Source: Rhodoferax fermentans
GTDB taxonomy: Bacteria; Pseudomonadota; Gammaproteobacteria; Burkholderiales; Burkholderiaceae_C
Assembly (NCBI RefSeq): GCF_002017865.1
Contig: NZ_MTJN01000002.1
Span: 2,542,001 to 2,606,000 of the forward strand
DNA: 64,000 nt
Direction of reading: 5' to 3'
Each line of letters begins with the position of its first letter. Within the stretch, counting starts at the first letter, position 1. The notes beneath the pieces were generated by a model. It did not search any database, was not told where the DNA came from, and was given only the letters and a program-made list of their open reading frames with translations. Made by a program: the position numbers and the translations under genes. Of the stretch, positions 41,537 to 54,265 are shown in pieces.

Positions 41537-42424
41537 ATGGCTATTGAAGAACATGCTGCGCAAGGCCCAACGGCTGGTGAGTACATCGGCCACCATTTGA
41601 CCCACCTGCAGTCCGCGAAACAATCGGGCGTGATTGACATGTCTGTGTTCAACCTGGACTCCATTTTTTGGGCGGTCCTGCTGGGTTGTCTGGGTTTGTT
41701 TGTGATGTGGCGGGTGGCCAAGTCGGTGACGGCGGGTGTGCCTGGTCGCATGCAGGCGGCGGTTGAGATTCTGTTGGAAATGGTCGATACCCAGGCCAAG
41801 GGCATCATCCACAACGCCGAGTCCCGCAAGTTTGTGGGCCCGTTGGCGCTCACGGTGTTCATGTGGGTGTTCCTGATGAATTCCATGGACTTTTTGCCGG
41901 TGGATCTGATTCCCCTGATCTGGGAAATGATTTACGGCGCAGCTGGCCATGATCCGCACCATGCCTACATGCGTGTGGTGCCTACTGCTGACTTGTCTAC
42001 TACGCTGGCGATGTCTACCTCGGTGTTGCTGGTTTGTCTGTACTACAACATCAAGATCAAGGGGGCTGGTGGCTGGGCGCATGAGTTGGTGACCGCCCCG
42101 TTTGGTACCAGCAAGAATCCTTTGTATGCCATTCCGCTGGGTGTGTTGAATCTGGCGATGCAACTGATCGAATTCACTGCCAAGACCGTGTCGCATGGCA
42201 TGCGGTTGTTTGGCAATATGTATGCGGGCGAGCTGGTGTTCATGCTGATTGCGCTGATGGGTGCGGTTGGTTTTGGCTCGGCCACAGGTATTGTTCTCTG
42301 GTTCGGTCATGTGCTGGCAGGCACCGGTTGGGCAATATTCCACATTTTGATCGTGGCGCTGCAAGCGTTCATTTTCATGATGTTGACTTTGGTGTATGTG
42401 GGCCAAGCGCACGACCATCACTAA
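41537..42424 (+). CDS. atpB: ATP synthase Fo subunit a
   Basis: 295-residue Fo stator subunit that forms the proton half-channels. The essential arginine sits in the helix containing KTVSHGMRLFGNMYAGELVF; HVLAGTGWAIFHILIVALQAFIF (here LQAFIFMMLTLVYVG) closes the protein. An N-terminal extension of about 40 residues precedes helix 1, usual in Burkholderiales. Confidence 0.97.
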   Translation: MAIEEHAAQGPTAGEYIGHHLTHLQSAKQSGVIDMSVFNLDSIFWAVLLGCLGLFVMWRVAKSVTAGVPGRMQAAVEILLEMVDTQAKGIIHNAESRKFVGPLALTVFMWVFLMNSMDFLPVDLIPLIWEMIYGAAGHDPHHAYMRVVPTADLSTTLAMSTSVLLVCLYYNIKIKGAGGWAHELVTAPFGTSKNPLYAIPLGVLNLAMQLIEFTAKTVSHGMRLFGNMYAGELVFMLIALMGAVGFGSATGIVLWFGHVLAGTGWAIFHILIVALQAFIFMMLTLVYVGQAHDHH

Positions 42425-42486
42425 AAAAGTGTCAGTAGTTTTTGTTACCTTTTTTCTTTTCAACTTGAATCCATAGGAGCTCTTAA

Positions 42487-42735
<249 letters not shown>

Positions 42736-42772
42736 TCCCTTTCGCCTTTCATTGATCTAGAGAGGTGTTGTT

Positions 42773-43243
42773 GTGAGTATTAACGCAACATTCTTCGCGC
42801 AGATGGTGGTGTTTTTCCTGTTGGTGATGTTCACGATGAAACTCGTGTGGCCACCGATAGCCAAAGCACTGGACGAACGCGCCCAGAAAATCGCAGAAGG
42901 CCTGGCTGCTGCCGACAAAGCCAAGGCCGAACTTTCATCTGCCAACCGGCGTGTGGAAGAAGAGTTGGTCAAGTCGCGCACCGAGACAGCGGGTCGTTTG
43001 GCGGATGCCGAACGCCGTGCTCTGAGCATCATCGAAGAAGCCAAGGCCAAAGCCGCAGAAGAAGGCAGCAAGATTGTTGCCGCTGCCAAAGCTGAGGCTG
43101 AGCAACAGACGGTGAAGGCCCGCGAGGTACTGCGTGAGCAGGTTGCGGCACTGGCTGTCAAAGGTGCAGAGCAGATCTTGCGCAAGGAAGTCAACGCTGG
43201 CGTCCATGCTGACTTGCTGAACCGTTTGAAGACCGAGCTTTAA
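42773..43243 (+). CDS. atpF: ATP synthase Fo subunit b
   Basis: 156-residue peripheral stalk protein: one N-terminal membrane helix ([22 protein letters not shown]) followed by a long Ala/Lys/Glu-rich coiled coil. Start is GTG at 42773 behind GAGAGG; the N-terminus MSINAT matches relatives. Confidence 0.95.
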   Translation: MSINATFFAQMVVFFLLVMFTMKLVWPPIAKALDERAQKIAEGLAAADKAKAELSSANRRVEEELVKSRTETAGRLADAERRALSIIEEAKAKAAEEGSKIVAAAKAEAEQQTVKAREVLREQVAALAVKGAEQILRKEVNAGVHADLLNRLKTEL

Positions 43244-43252
43244 GAGAACAAC

Positions 43253-43783
43253 ATGGCTGAACTTGCCACTATTGCACGTCCTTACGCTGAGGCTTTGTTC
43301 GCAGCCTGTGGTGCTGAAGCCGACACGGTACTGGGCTGGCTCGATGAGCTGGCCTGTGTTGCCGCAGAGCCGCAGTTGCTGCAGTTTGCAGACAGCCCGA
43401 AAGCGACCTCGGACCAGGTGTACGGCGTGATTTCTGGTGTCATGAAGACGGCTTTGGACGTGCATGCACAGAATTTCCTGCGTACGGTGATCGCAAATAA
43501 CCGGCTGGCTTTTTTGCCTGAAATTGCATCGCAGTTTCGTGTGCTGGCCAATGCCAAAAGCGGGACTAGTGATGCTGTTGTTTACAGTGCTTTCCCGATC
43601 GATGGCGCCGCCCTGGCTGAGACAGCCAAGGTGCTTGAGCAGCGGTTTGGGCGCAAGCTCAATCTGACGGTTGAGTTGCAGCCCGATCTGATTGGCGGCA
43701 TCCGGGTGGTCTTAGGTGACGAAGTTCTTGACACATCGGTCAAGGCGCGTTTGGAACAAATGAAAGTGGCTTTAACGGCTTGA
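43253..43783 (+). CDS. atpH: ATP synthase F1 subunit delta
   Basis: 176-residue stalk subunit joining b to alpha3beta3. [14 protein letters not shown] at the N-terminus and [28 protein letters not shown] at the C-terminus (shown as [14 protein letters not shown]) are diagnostic. Nine bases after atpF. Confidence 0.96.
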   Translation: MAELATIARPYAEALFAACGAEADTVLGWLDELACVAAEPQLLQFADSPKATSDQVYGVISGVMKTALDVHAQNFLRTVIANNRLAFLPEIASQFRVLANAKSGTSDAVVYSAFPIDGAALAETAKVLEQRFGRKLNLTVELQPDLIGGIRVVLGDEVLDTSVKARLEQMKVALTA

Positions 43784-43830
43784 GGCTTTGCCGCAACCGC
43801 CAGCCCATTTAATGAAAGAAGGAAAGAGTC

Positions 43831-45384
<1,554 letters not shown>

Positions 45385-45415
45385 AGTCCCCTCGCAACTA
45401 GACTAGGAGACTGAT

Positions 45416-47783
<2,368 letters not shown>

Positions 47784-47795
47784 GGCGGCTTCACC

Positions 47796-48212
47796 ATGAA
47801 CACCATCCACGTTGATGTGGTCAGTGCCGAAGAGTCCATCTTCTCGGGTGAAGCACGTTTTGTGGCTTTGCCCGGTGAAGCTGGTGAACTGGGCATTTAT
47901 CCACGCCACACACCGCTGATCACCCGTGTCAAAGCGGGCTCGGTGCGTATCGAAATGGCTGACGGTTCCGAAGAGTTTGTCTTTGTGGCCGGTGGCATTC
48001 TGGAAATCCAGCCTGACTGCGTGACCGTGCTGTCGGACACCGCCATCCGTGGCAAGGACCTGGACGACGAAAAAGCCAACGAAGCCAAACTGGCTGCCGA
48101 GGAAGCCGTCAAAAACGCCAGGACAGATCTGGATCTGGCCAAAGCCTCGTCAGAGCTGGCGGTCATGGCTGCCCAGATCAGCGCCTTGCGCAAGTACCGC
48201 AACAAGAAATAA
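47796..48212 (+). CDS. atpC: ATP synthase F1 subunit epsilon
   Basis: 138-residue rotor subunit and inhibitor: beta-sandwich with [21 protein letters not shown] ([12 protein letters not shown]) and two C-terminal helices rich in Ala. Twelve bases after atpD; ends the operon before a strong terminator. Confidence 0.96.
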   Translation: MNTIHVDVVSAEESIFSGEARFVALPGEAGELGIYPRHTPLITRVKAGSVRIEMADGSEEFVFVAGGILEIQPDCVTVLSDTAIRGKDLDDEKANEAKLAAEEAVKNARTDLDLAKASSELAVMAAQISALRKYRNKK

Positions 48213-48228
48213 GCGGTACCGCTCCCCT

Positions 48229-48256
48229 AAAAACCCCGCGATGCGGGGTTTTTTTA
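48229..48256 (+). terminator. Terminator of the ATP synthase operon
   Basis: AAAACCCCGC (48230-48239) and GCGGGGTTTT (48243-48252) form a tight GC stem followed by a run of seven Ts. It separates the operon from the convergent TPM genes. Confidence 0.93.
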
Positions 48257-48268
48257 TGGCCGGGCGGT

Positions 48269-48793
48269 TCAGCGCAGCGTGGGCATGTCGGGCAACTCGT
48301 TTGGGTTGTGCGCGTCGGGGGCGAGTGGGAAATGGGCCTGCAACAAGCCCGAGACCGCCGCCACAGTCTGTGTCAGTCCCGTTTCGAACTCACCCCGTTG
48401 GAAGTGAGCACGCATGCCGCTCAGCAGATGCTGCCAGGTGGCGGCAGACACTTTGTCATTGAGTCCCCGATCCGCCACGATCTCGATGGCGTGTTCAGCC
48501 TGCAACAGATAGATCAGCACCCCGTTGTTGTGCTCGGTGTCCCAGACCCGCAGCTTGCCAAACTGGCTCAGTGCACGCTGGCGGATGATGTGTGGCAAAG
48601 GCGCATCGCGCCAGAGGTAACTGAGCGGCAAGCCAGCTTCGACAAAAATCCGGATTTCACCGCTGTGCTGTGTTTCGCTGTGGCGGACCGCTTGCGCCAG
48701 CCGTTCCAGCGTGCTAGGTGGCAGTGCACGCCTGGCGGCGCCATCAGCCAGCCAGCGGTGTTTAAAAAGCCGTTTGAGTTGAACCCACATCAC
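48269..48793 (-). CDS. TPM-domain protein
   Basis: 174 residues with one TPM domain (HSGEIRIFVEAGLPLSYLWRD, LRVWDTEHNNGVLIYLLQAEHAIEIVADRGLN in parts), no signal peptide; probably cytoplasmic. Third gene of the LemA-TPM-TPM set, overlapping the one before by four bases. Function unknown; the cluster is widely conserved and linked to membrane proteins. Confidence 0.82.
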   Translation of the reverse strand: MMWVQLKRLFKHRWLADGAARRALPPSTLERLAQAVRHSETQHSGEIRIFVEAGLPLSYLWRDAPLPHIIRQRALSQFGKLRVWDTEHNNGVLIYLLQAEHAIEIVADRGLNDKVSAATWQHLLSGMRAHFQRGEFETGLTQTVAAVSGLLQAHFPLAPDAHNPNELPDMPTLR

Positions 48794-49686
48794 CAGTCTC
48801 CTGAGGCGCCGCCGCCGCCAAAGTCGCCACCGCCACCTGAACTGAAGCCGCCGCCACCGCCGCTGCCAAAACCGCCTCCGAACCCACCGCCGCCAAAGCT
48901 GCCACCCCCGCCGCCAAACCCGCTGCGGCTACCTGTGGACACACCGGACAGGAGGGTGAACACCAGCGCAGCCACAGCAGCCAGTCCGGCGATCAGCAGG
49001 CTGCTGGTGAGTATCAAGGCGATGAACCCGGCCACACCACCCGTGGCCACCGAGCCGAGCCGCGTGCCCAGGATGCGTTTGGTGACAGCACCCACCACCG
49101 GCACCGCGATGAACATGAAAATGCCCAAATCCATCCAGTTGAAGCCGTCGTCACCCGTCTGCTTGTTTGTCCCCGCCTGGCTGGGCACGGGCAGGGCCTC
49201 GCCGGTGACAAGCGCCATGAGTTGGTCGGTCGCCACGTCCAGACCACCCGCGTAATCCCCCTGTTTAAAACGCGGGGTGATGGCCTGGTCAATGATGCGT
49301 TTGGCCGCCAGATCGGGAATGGCGCCTTCCAGGGTTTTGGCCACCTCAATGCGTACCCGCCGGTCGTTCAGGGCCACCACCAGCAACACACCGTCACCGA
49401 TCTCTTTGCGACCGATCTTCCAGCTGTTGCCAACCCGGTTGGCATAACTGGTGATGTCCTCGGGCTGGGTGCTTGGCACCAGCAGCAGCACCAACTGGGT
49501 GCCGCGTGCCTGCTCAAAGGCCGTGAGTTTGGTCTCCAGTTGCTCCCGCTGTGGGGCACCCAGGGCGCCGCTTATGTCGACGACATGGCCGGTCAGTGGT
49601 GGTACGGCCTGTTGCGCCAGGACGACCCCCAGCGTCAACAGCCAACCCAGCAGACAGGCGGTAAACCCCGCCAAGATGCGTTTCAT
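48790..49686 (-). CDS. TPM-domain membrane protein with Gly-rich tail (YgcG family)
   Basis: 298 residues: signal peptide (MKRILAGFTACLLGWLLTL), TPM domain (about 35-160; VVDISGALGAPQREQLETKL, YANRVGNSWKIGRKEIGDGVLL cut to GNSWKIGRKEIGDG), two membrane helices (about 190-260) and a C-terminal tail almost only of Gly, Ser and Phe. Domain order and glycine tail are typical of the family adjacent to LemA. Overlaps lemA by four bases. Confidence 0.88.
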   Translation of the reverse strand: MKRILAGFTACLLGWLLTLGVVLAQQAVPPLTGHVVDISGALGAPQREQLETKLTAFEQARGTQLVLLLVPSTQPEDITSYANRVGNSWKIGRKEIGDGVLLVVALNDRRVRIEVAKTLEGAIPDLAAKRIIDQAITPRFKQGDYAGGLDVATDQLMALVTGEALPVPSQAGTNKQTGDDGFNWMDLGIFMFIAVPVVGAVTKRILGTRLGSVATGGVAGFIALILTSSLLIAGLAAVAALVFTLLSGVSTGSRSGFGGGGGSFGGGGFGGGFGSGGGGGFSSGGGGDFGGGGASGDW

Positions 49687-50270
49687 TTCTTGTTGAAATC
49701 AACCACCGGCGGGGTGGCTATCGCCGCCTCGTTCTGCACGGTGAAACCTTCCTTGGGGTGGTAACCAAACACCATGGCGGTCAGGTTGCTCGGGAAACTG
49801 CGGGCCAACACGTTGTACTGCTGCACCGCCTGGATGTAGCGGTTGCGTGCCACGGTGACACGGTTCTCTGTGCCCTCCAGTTGCACACGCAGGTCTTTGA
49901 AACCTTCGTTGGTCTTGAGGTTGGGGTATTGCTCCGACACGGCCATCAGGCGGCTCAAGGCCGTCCCGAGTTCACCCTGGGCCGCCTGGAATTTTTTGAA
50001 GGCCTCTGGATCGTTCAGCGTCTCAGGGGTCACCTGGATCGAGGTGGCTTTGGCGCGGGCTTCGATCACCTTGGTCAGGGTCTCTTGCTCAAACGCGGCT
50101 TCACCCTTGACGGTGGCGACAATATTGGGCACCAGGTCGGCGCGGCGCTGGTACTGGTTGAGCACCTCGCTCCAGGCGGACTTGGTCTGTTCGTCCAGAC
50201 TCTGAAAATCGTTGTAGCCACAACCACCGAGCATCAGCGTGGCAGCAAGCACCAAGAACCAGCGTTTCAT
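49683..50270 (-). CDS. lemA: LemA family lipoprotein
   Basis: 195-residue envelope protein: signal peptide with lipobox LMLGGC (Cys17), then the LemA helical fold (QYQRRADLVPNIVATVKGEAAFEQETL in parts, YNVLARSFPSNLTAMVFGYHP). ATG 50270 has GGGAG at a normal distance; ATG 50276 would put the ribosome site too close. Leader of the three-gene LemA-TPM-TPM operon. Confidence 0.9.
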   Translation of the reverse strand: MKRWFLVLAATLMLGGCGYNDFQSLDEQTKSAWSEVLNQYQRRADLVPNIVATVKGEAAFEQETLTKVIEARAKATSIQVTPETLNDPEAFKKFQAAQGELGTALSRLMAVSEQYPNLKTNEGFKDLRVQLEGTENRVTVARNRYIQAVQQYNVLARSFPSNLTAMVFGYHPKEGFTVQNEAAIATPPVVDFNKK

Positions 50271-50434
50271 AGACATCTCCCAGCGAAAAAAAGACAACGG
50301 TAGCACAGGCCTGCCTCGCCACTTCGTGGCGTTGGCGTGGAATTCAAGGCCGGTGTGTGTGTATTTGGCCAGTAGCGTTGACGCAGCGCTGCAAAGCAAA
50401 GGCAAAATCAGGCTCCATCTGAACAGGCCCCCAC

Positions 50435-50884
50435 ATGTCCAAAGCACCCCCAAAGCCCGCCGCCATCGGTGGCAGCGCAGACGAAACGGAAGCCAGCTTC
50501 TACGAGGCGCTGCAAAGCGGCGACATCGAGCGTCTGATGGCCTGCTGGGCCGATGAGGACGATGTCGTCTGCATCCACCCTGGCAGCCCGCGCCTGGTGG
50601 GCCTGGGTGCTGTGCGTGCCGCTTTTGAGATGGTGCTCAGCCACGGCGCGGTGCGGATCCAGGTGGAATCCCTGCGCAAGATCGAGTCGATGACCAGCGC
50701 GGTGCACAGTGTGCGGGAACGCCTCGACATCCTCACCAGCGAGGGCTCGGTTGAGGCCTTTGCCATTGCCACCAACGTGTATTTCAAGACGACCCAGGGT
50801 TGGCGCATGGTGGCCCACCATGTCAGCGCCGGTGGCGCACATGACTCTGAGGACATCTCTGACCCACCCCATGTCCTGCACTAA
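50435..50884 (+). CDS. SnoaL/NTF2-like (DUF4440-type) protein
   Basis: 149-residue protein with the cone-shaped NTF2 fold signature: FYEALQSGDIERLMACWADEDDVVCIHPG and the closing WRMVAHHVS. Relatives include ketosteroid-isomerase-like proteins with mostly unknown substrates. Cytoplasmic. Its TAA overlaps the left edge of repeat copy 7. Confidence 0.8.
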   Translation: MSKAPPKPAAIGGSADETEASFYEALQSGDIERLMACWADEDDVVCIHPGSPRLVGLGAVRAAFEMVLSHGAVRIQVESLRKIESMTSAVHSVRERLDILTSEGSVEAFAIATNVYFKTTQGWRMVAHHVSAGGAHDSEDISDPPHVLH

Positions 50885-50924
50885 ATTGGCCCCCAGCCCT
50901 TATCAATAAAGGACAAGTAGCTAT
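50883..50924 (+). repeat. Dispersed palindromic repeat, copy 7 (fills an intergenic gap)
   Basis: AAATTGGCCCCCAGCCCTTA then TCAATAAAGGACAAGTAGCT and AT. Its left edge overlaps the upstream TAA (50882-50884) and its final AT provides the first two bases of the ATG at 50923-50925. Confidence 0.85.
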
Positions 50925-51909
50925 GAACTACATAGCTCCCTGGTGGTTGCCAGGCGGGCAGGCGCAAACCATCTGGCCGGCCCTCCACGCGCGCCGCCAA
51001 CAGGCCCAGGCTACGGCCAAGACCACAGCTTACCGGCGCGAGCGCTGGACCACACCGGACGCTGACTTCATCGATCTGGATTGGTTGGACACACCGCCAG
51101 CGGGCACCTTGCTGGTGATGTTCCATGGCTTGGAGGGGTCGTCCCGCAGCCATTACGCGCTGGCGTTTGCCGAGTATGCGCAGCAACAGGGCTTCAACTA
51201 TGTGGTGCCACATTTTCGGGGCTGCAGTGGCCAGATCAACCTGGCCCCGCGCGCTTACCACTCGGGCGACTATGAGGAAATCGGCTGGGTGTTGCAGGCC
51301 TTGCGGCGCCAGCACCATGGGCGCATCCTGGCGGTGGGTGTGTCGCTGGGCGGCAACGCCTTGTTGCGCTGGGCCGAAGAAGCCGGGCAGAGCGCGGGCC
51401 AGGTGGTGGATGCAGTTGCGAGCATCTCCGCGCCGGTAGATCTGGCGGCCAGTGGCCGGGCCATCGGCCGCGGCTGGAACCGGCAGATTTACACCCGCAT
51501 GTTCCTGGCCAGCATGAAACCCAAGGCGCTGCGCAAGCTGGCCCAGCACCCGGGCCTGTTTGATGCACAGGCGCTGCAGGCGGCCCAGGACTTGTATGCG
51601 TTTGACAATGTCTTCACCGCCCCGTTGCACGGCTTCAAAAACACCAACGACTACTGGGCGCGGGCCTCGGCCAAACCACAGTTGGCCAGCATCCAGGTGC
51701 CTACCCTGCTGGTGAACGCCCTGAACGACCCGTTTGTGCCCGGCCACAGCCTGCCGCACAGACGCCATGTGGGCCACCACGTGACCTTGTGGCAGCCCCG
51801 CCATGGTGGCCATGTGGGTTTTGCCGCAGGCCAACCACCCGGCCATCTGCGCAGCTTGCCCGAGCAGGTGGGCGGCTGGCTGGCACAACACGGAGCTCCC
51901 CATGGATGA
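50923..51909 (+). CDS. Alpha/beta hydrolase, YheT family
   Basis: 328-residue serine hydrolase. Oxyanion loop HGLEGSSRSHYALA, HFRGCSGQ, nucleophile elbow GVSLGGN, acid NALNDPFVPG and histidine RHGGHVGF form the complete catalytic triad. YheT/ABHD1-type enzymes are esterases of unknown natural substrate. No ribosome site is evident because the repeat occupies the upstream gap; coupling to the preceding gene is possible. Confidence 0.92.
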   Translation: MNYIAPWWLPGGQAQTIWPALHARRQQAQATAKTTAYRRERWTTPDADFIDLDWLDTPPAGTLLVMFHGLEGSSRSHYALAFAEYAQQQGFNYVVPHFRGCSGQINLAPRAYHSGDYEEIGWVLQALRRQHHGRILAVGVSLGGNALLRWAEEAGQSAGQVVDAVASISAPVDLAASGRAIGRGWNRQIYTRMFLASMKPKALRKLAQHPGLFDAQALQAAQDLYAFDNVFTAPLHGFKNTNDYWARASAKPQLASIQVPTLLVNALNDPFVPGHSLPHRRHVGHHVTLWQPRHGGHVGFAAGQPPGHLRSLPEQVGGWLAQHGAPHG

Positions 51910-52441
51910 CATCGTCCACCAGGCCATGGCCAAATGGCCCAACGTGCCTGACTGTTACGGCTGGCTGGGGCTGGATACGCGTGGCAACTGGTACCTGCGT
52001 GATGACCAGGCACAGGCCGCCGGTACGTTTGCCAGCGGCTTGCCGGGCAGCAAGGGCTCGCTGTTGCAACACGACAAACTGATCGACTTCATCGGCCGCA
52101 ACTACAGCGCTGACAGCCTGGGCCGCTGGTTTTTCCAGAACGGGCCGCAACGGGTGTTTGTGGAGCTGCAGATGGCGCCGCTGGTCTGGCGGGTGCAGGC
52201 CGACTTCTCGGTCAAGGACCACATCGGGCGCGATGCGTCTGTCCAGACGTGCTGGCTCGACGAACAAGGCCATCTGTTTTTGCAGACAGACTCCGGTTTT
52301 GGCCTGGTGCACACCCAAGACATGGGATTGGCCGCCGATGCGGTAGACCGTGGCCTGTGGTTGCCCCAGGATGTGCTGAGCCAACAGGTGCCAGAGCGGT
52401 TCGGTTTTGTTCTCAGTCCCATGGCTATGCAAAATGTATAG
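51902..52441 (+). CDS. Conserved hypothetical protein of the YheT operon
   Basis: 179-residue soluble protein with DUF-type conserved blocks (YGWLGLDTRGNWYLRD, FIGRNYSADSLGRWFFQNGPQRV, VWRVQADF). Overlaps the YheT gene by eight bases, so co-translated. I do not recognise a named function. The last codon and stop TAG (52439-52441) lie inside repeat copy 8, so the C-terminal residue was probably redefined by the repeat. Confidence 0.75.
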   Translation: MDDIVHQAMAKWPNVPDCYGWLGLDTRGNWYLRDDQAQAAGTFASGLPGSKGSLLQHDKLIDFIGRNYSADSLGRWFFQNGPQRVFVELQMAPLVWRVQADFSVKDHIGRDASVQTCWLDEQGHLFLQTDSGFGLVHTQDMGLAADAVDRGLWLPQDVLSQQVPERFGFVLSPMAMQNV

Positions 52442-52479
52442 CTGAATGCCCTTTTGAAATAAGGGCTGGAGGCCAAAAT
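52438..52479 (-). repeat. Dispersed palindromic repeat, copy 8 (supplies a stop codon)
   Basis: ATAGCTGAATGCCCTTTTGA then AATAAGGGCTGGAGGCCAAA and AT: reverse-orientation copy with an altered left arm. The TAG at 52439-52441 ends the preceding gene. Confidence 0.85.
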
Positions 52480-52640
52480 GATCTTGAATTCAGGGCAAGG
52501 TGATGTGATCCCCCTCAAAAAATGCCGGTTTACCAGGCAGCTGGGGCCGAGGTGATCAGCTCAAACAGAACCGTATCAAAGAGGTCCCTGTGCGGGCCAG
52601 GCTCGGAAAGCACCTACAATCCACGGTTCGCGTCAAGCAT

Positions 52641-52716
52641 GCGGCTGTAGCTCAGTGGATAGAGTATTGGCCTCCGAAGCCAAGGGTCGTGGGTTCGATC
52701 CCCGCCAGCCGCACCA
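52641..52716 (+). tRNA. tRNA-Arg (anticodon CCG)
   Basis: Complete cloverleaf: acceptor GCGGCTG pairs with CAGCCGC; D-arm GCTC-AGTGGAT-AGAGT; anticodon stem TTGGC/GCCAA with loop CTCCGAA, anticodon CCG; T-arm GTGGG-TTCGATC-CCCGC. CCA is encoded (52714-52716). A TACAAT -10-like box lies at 52615-52620. Reads the CGG arginine codon. Confidence 0.97.
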
Positions 52717-52750
52717 ACTGATCATGTCAGTGTGACATCAAGAAGTCTCT

Positions 52751-52786
52751 AAAACCGCTCTGGCTCAAGCCACAGCGGTTTTTTTG
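52751..52786 (+). terminator. Terminator after tRNA-Arg
   Basis: AAAACCGCTCTGGCT (52751-52765) with AGCCACAGCGGTTTT forms a stem with one mismatch, followed by seven Ts. Confidence 0.9.
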
Positions 52787-52859
52787 TCTCTTCTTGTCTC
52801 CGGGGTCACAAGCGATCCCATGGCATTTGCGCCGCTTTTGAAGCTTCCTGCAAGCACCG

Positions 52860-53384
52860 TTAAGACACCAGCCGTTGCCAGCGCCGCTGGACGTGGCGCT
52901 TGATCACCCGTCCCAGCCGCCAGAGCCAGCTTGCGCGCACCCGCGCCAGCAGCGCGTTTTTCCAGACCGTCCAGCGCATGAAGGCGCGGGCAAACCAGGG
53001 CAGTTGCATCAGTGCGGGTTGGGTCAGGGTGAACAGCCGCGCCACGATGGCGGTGCCCAGTACTTTGGCGCTCAGGATCACCAGCGTGCCCAATACCAGC
53101 TTGCCCCGGCTGATCGTCCACAGCGCCAGCAGTTTCACCGGCAGCAGCATCAGCGTGGGCACCAGAAACAGCGCCAGTGCCGCGTAGGGTGGCAGGGCGG
53201 CGATGTGCCGCTCCAGCCAGCGCAAGCCCGGTATCCGCCCGACCCAGGCCAGCGCACGCTGCAGCGGCTCCCAACCCCATTCCTCAAACAGGATCAGCAG
53301 TGCCAACAGGCCTGCCAATACCGCTTTGAGCAGGCGAAGCGGCAGAGAGATGATGCGGGCGGGCTTGGCAGGTGTTGTGCTCAT
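52860..53384 (-). CDS. Hypothetical membrane protein
   Basis: 174 residues with two or three hydrophobic segments (about 14-34, 66-90, 93-115) and a strongly basic C-terminus (RVIKRHVQRRWQRL). ATG 53384 has AGAGG upstream; the frame is open further but that part is not conserved-looking. Family not recognised; similar short membrane proteins are frequent in Comamonadaceae. Confidence 0.7.
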   Translation of the reverse strand: MSTTPAKPARIISLPLRLLKAVLAGLLALLILFEEWGWEPLQRALAWVGRIPGLRWLERHIAALPPYAALALFLVPTLMLLPVKLLALWTISRGKLVLGTLVILSAKVLGTAIVARLFTLTQPALMQLPWFARAFMRWTVWKNALLARVRASWLWRLGRVIKRHVQRRWQRLVS

Positions 53385-53629
53385 GACCTCTTTGTACCTG
53401 AGAAAATGACTGGCCCAACCATGGGCAAGTGTGTGCCCGAAATGCGTCAGGTTGCGCAGACAGTACCCTGCCGCCGCCGATGGCAGCGCTTTGACAACAG
53501 GACAGTTGTCGGTCGGGGCCAACAGTTGGTGTCAAAAGTGGTCGTGTTTGTGCCAATCCTGTGTTGCATGTGTTTGAATATTTGCTGCCCTAGCCAGCCC
53601 CATACGTTCGATTGAAGGGAGACTGCTTG

Positions 53630-54208
53630 ATGAAGTTTTTGCTGCTTAGCGTGTTGCTGATGGTTGGTGCCGCCAGCGCACAAACGCCAGAACCGATGAT
53701 CCGCATTTGTGACAACACCGGATGCTCGGACCGACCGCGCGACAGCGCCACCTTTGACCCCTTGCGCGACGACAACCCGGAAGAAACGCGCCGTCTGGCA
53801 GCGCTGACCGACATCGCCAGCAAAGACCCCCGCGCTGCATATGACTTGGCGCTGCGCTACTTTCGAGGTGACGGTGTGCGCCGAGACAGCTATCAGGCGC
53901 TGCAGTGGATGCGTGACGCCGGTGAGCGGGGTGTGCCTGCGGCCTGGCTAGCCTTGGGCCGCTTGTATCTGATGGGGCTGGAGGAGATGGGCTCTGACCC
54001 GGCTGAGGCTGAAAAATGGCTGTCACTTGCCGCCGAGCGGGGTAATAAAGAAGCCCGCAAATTGCTGTCACAAGCGCGTTCCGCCCAAAAGTCCGAACAG
54101 GAGTCGTTCCAGCAACGTGAAGCAGATCGAAAGGCATGGCCTGGCTGGTGGGGCAGCGCTTATACCTACCACTGGTTCTGGTCCCCGAGTGGCTGGTATT
54201 ACCGCTGA
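53630..54208 (+). CDS. Exported Sel1-repeat protein
   Basis: 192 residues: signal peptide (MKFLLLSVLLMVGAASA), a Cys pair (ICDNTGC), then two Sel1-like repeats (AAYDLALRYFRGDGVRRDSYQALQWMRDA in parts; AWLALGRLYLMG, AEKWLSLAAERGN), and an aromatic C-terminus (WGSAYTYHWFWSPSGWYYR). Sel1 repeats mediate protein contacts in the envelope. It precedes a CsgG-like lipoprotein gene by 57 bases, and the two may form an operon. Confidence 0.82.
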   Translation: MKFLLLSVLLMVGAASAQTPEPMIRICDNTGCSDRPRDSATFDPLRDDNPEETRRLAALTDIASKDPRAAYDLALRYFRGDGVRRDSYQALQWMRDAGERGVPAAWLALGRLYLMGLEEMGSDPAEAEKWLSLAAERGNKEARKLLSQARSAQKSEQESFQQREADRKAWPGWWGSAYTYHWFWSPSGWYYR

Positions 54209-54265
54209 GCCGCCGATAATCCGAAGCGCCCTTTATCCAACTACCTTGAGAGAAAGTCGATCCAT

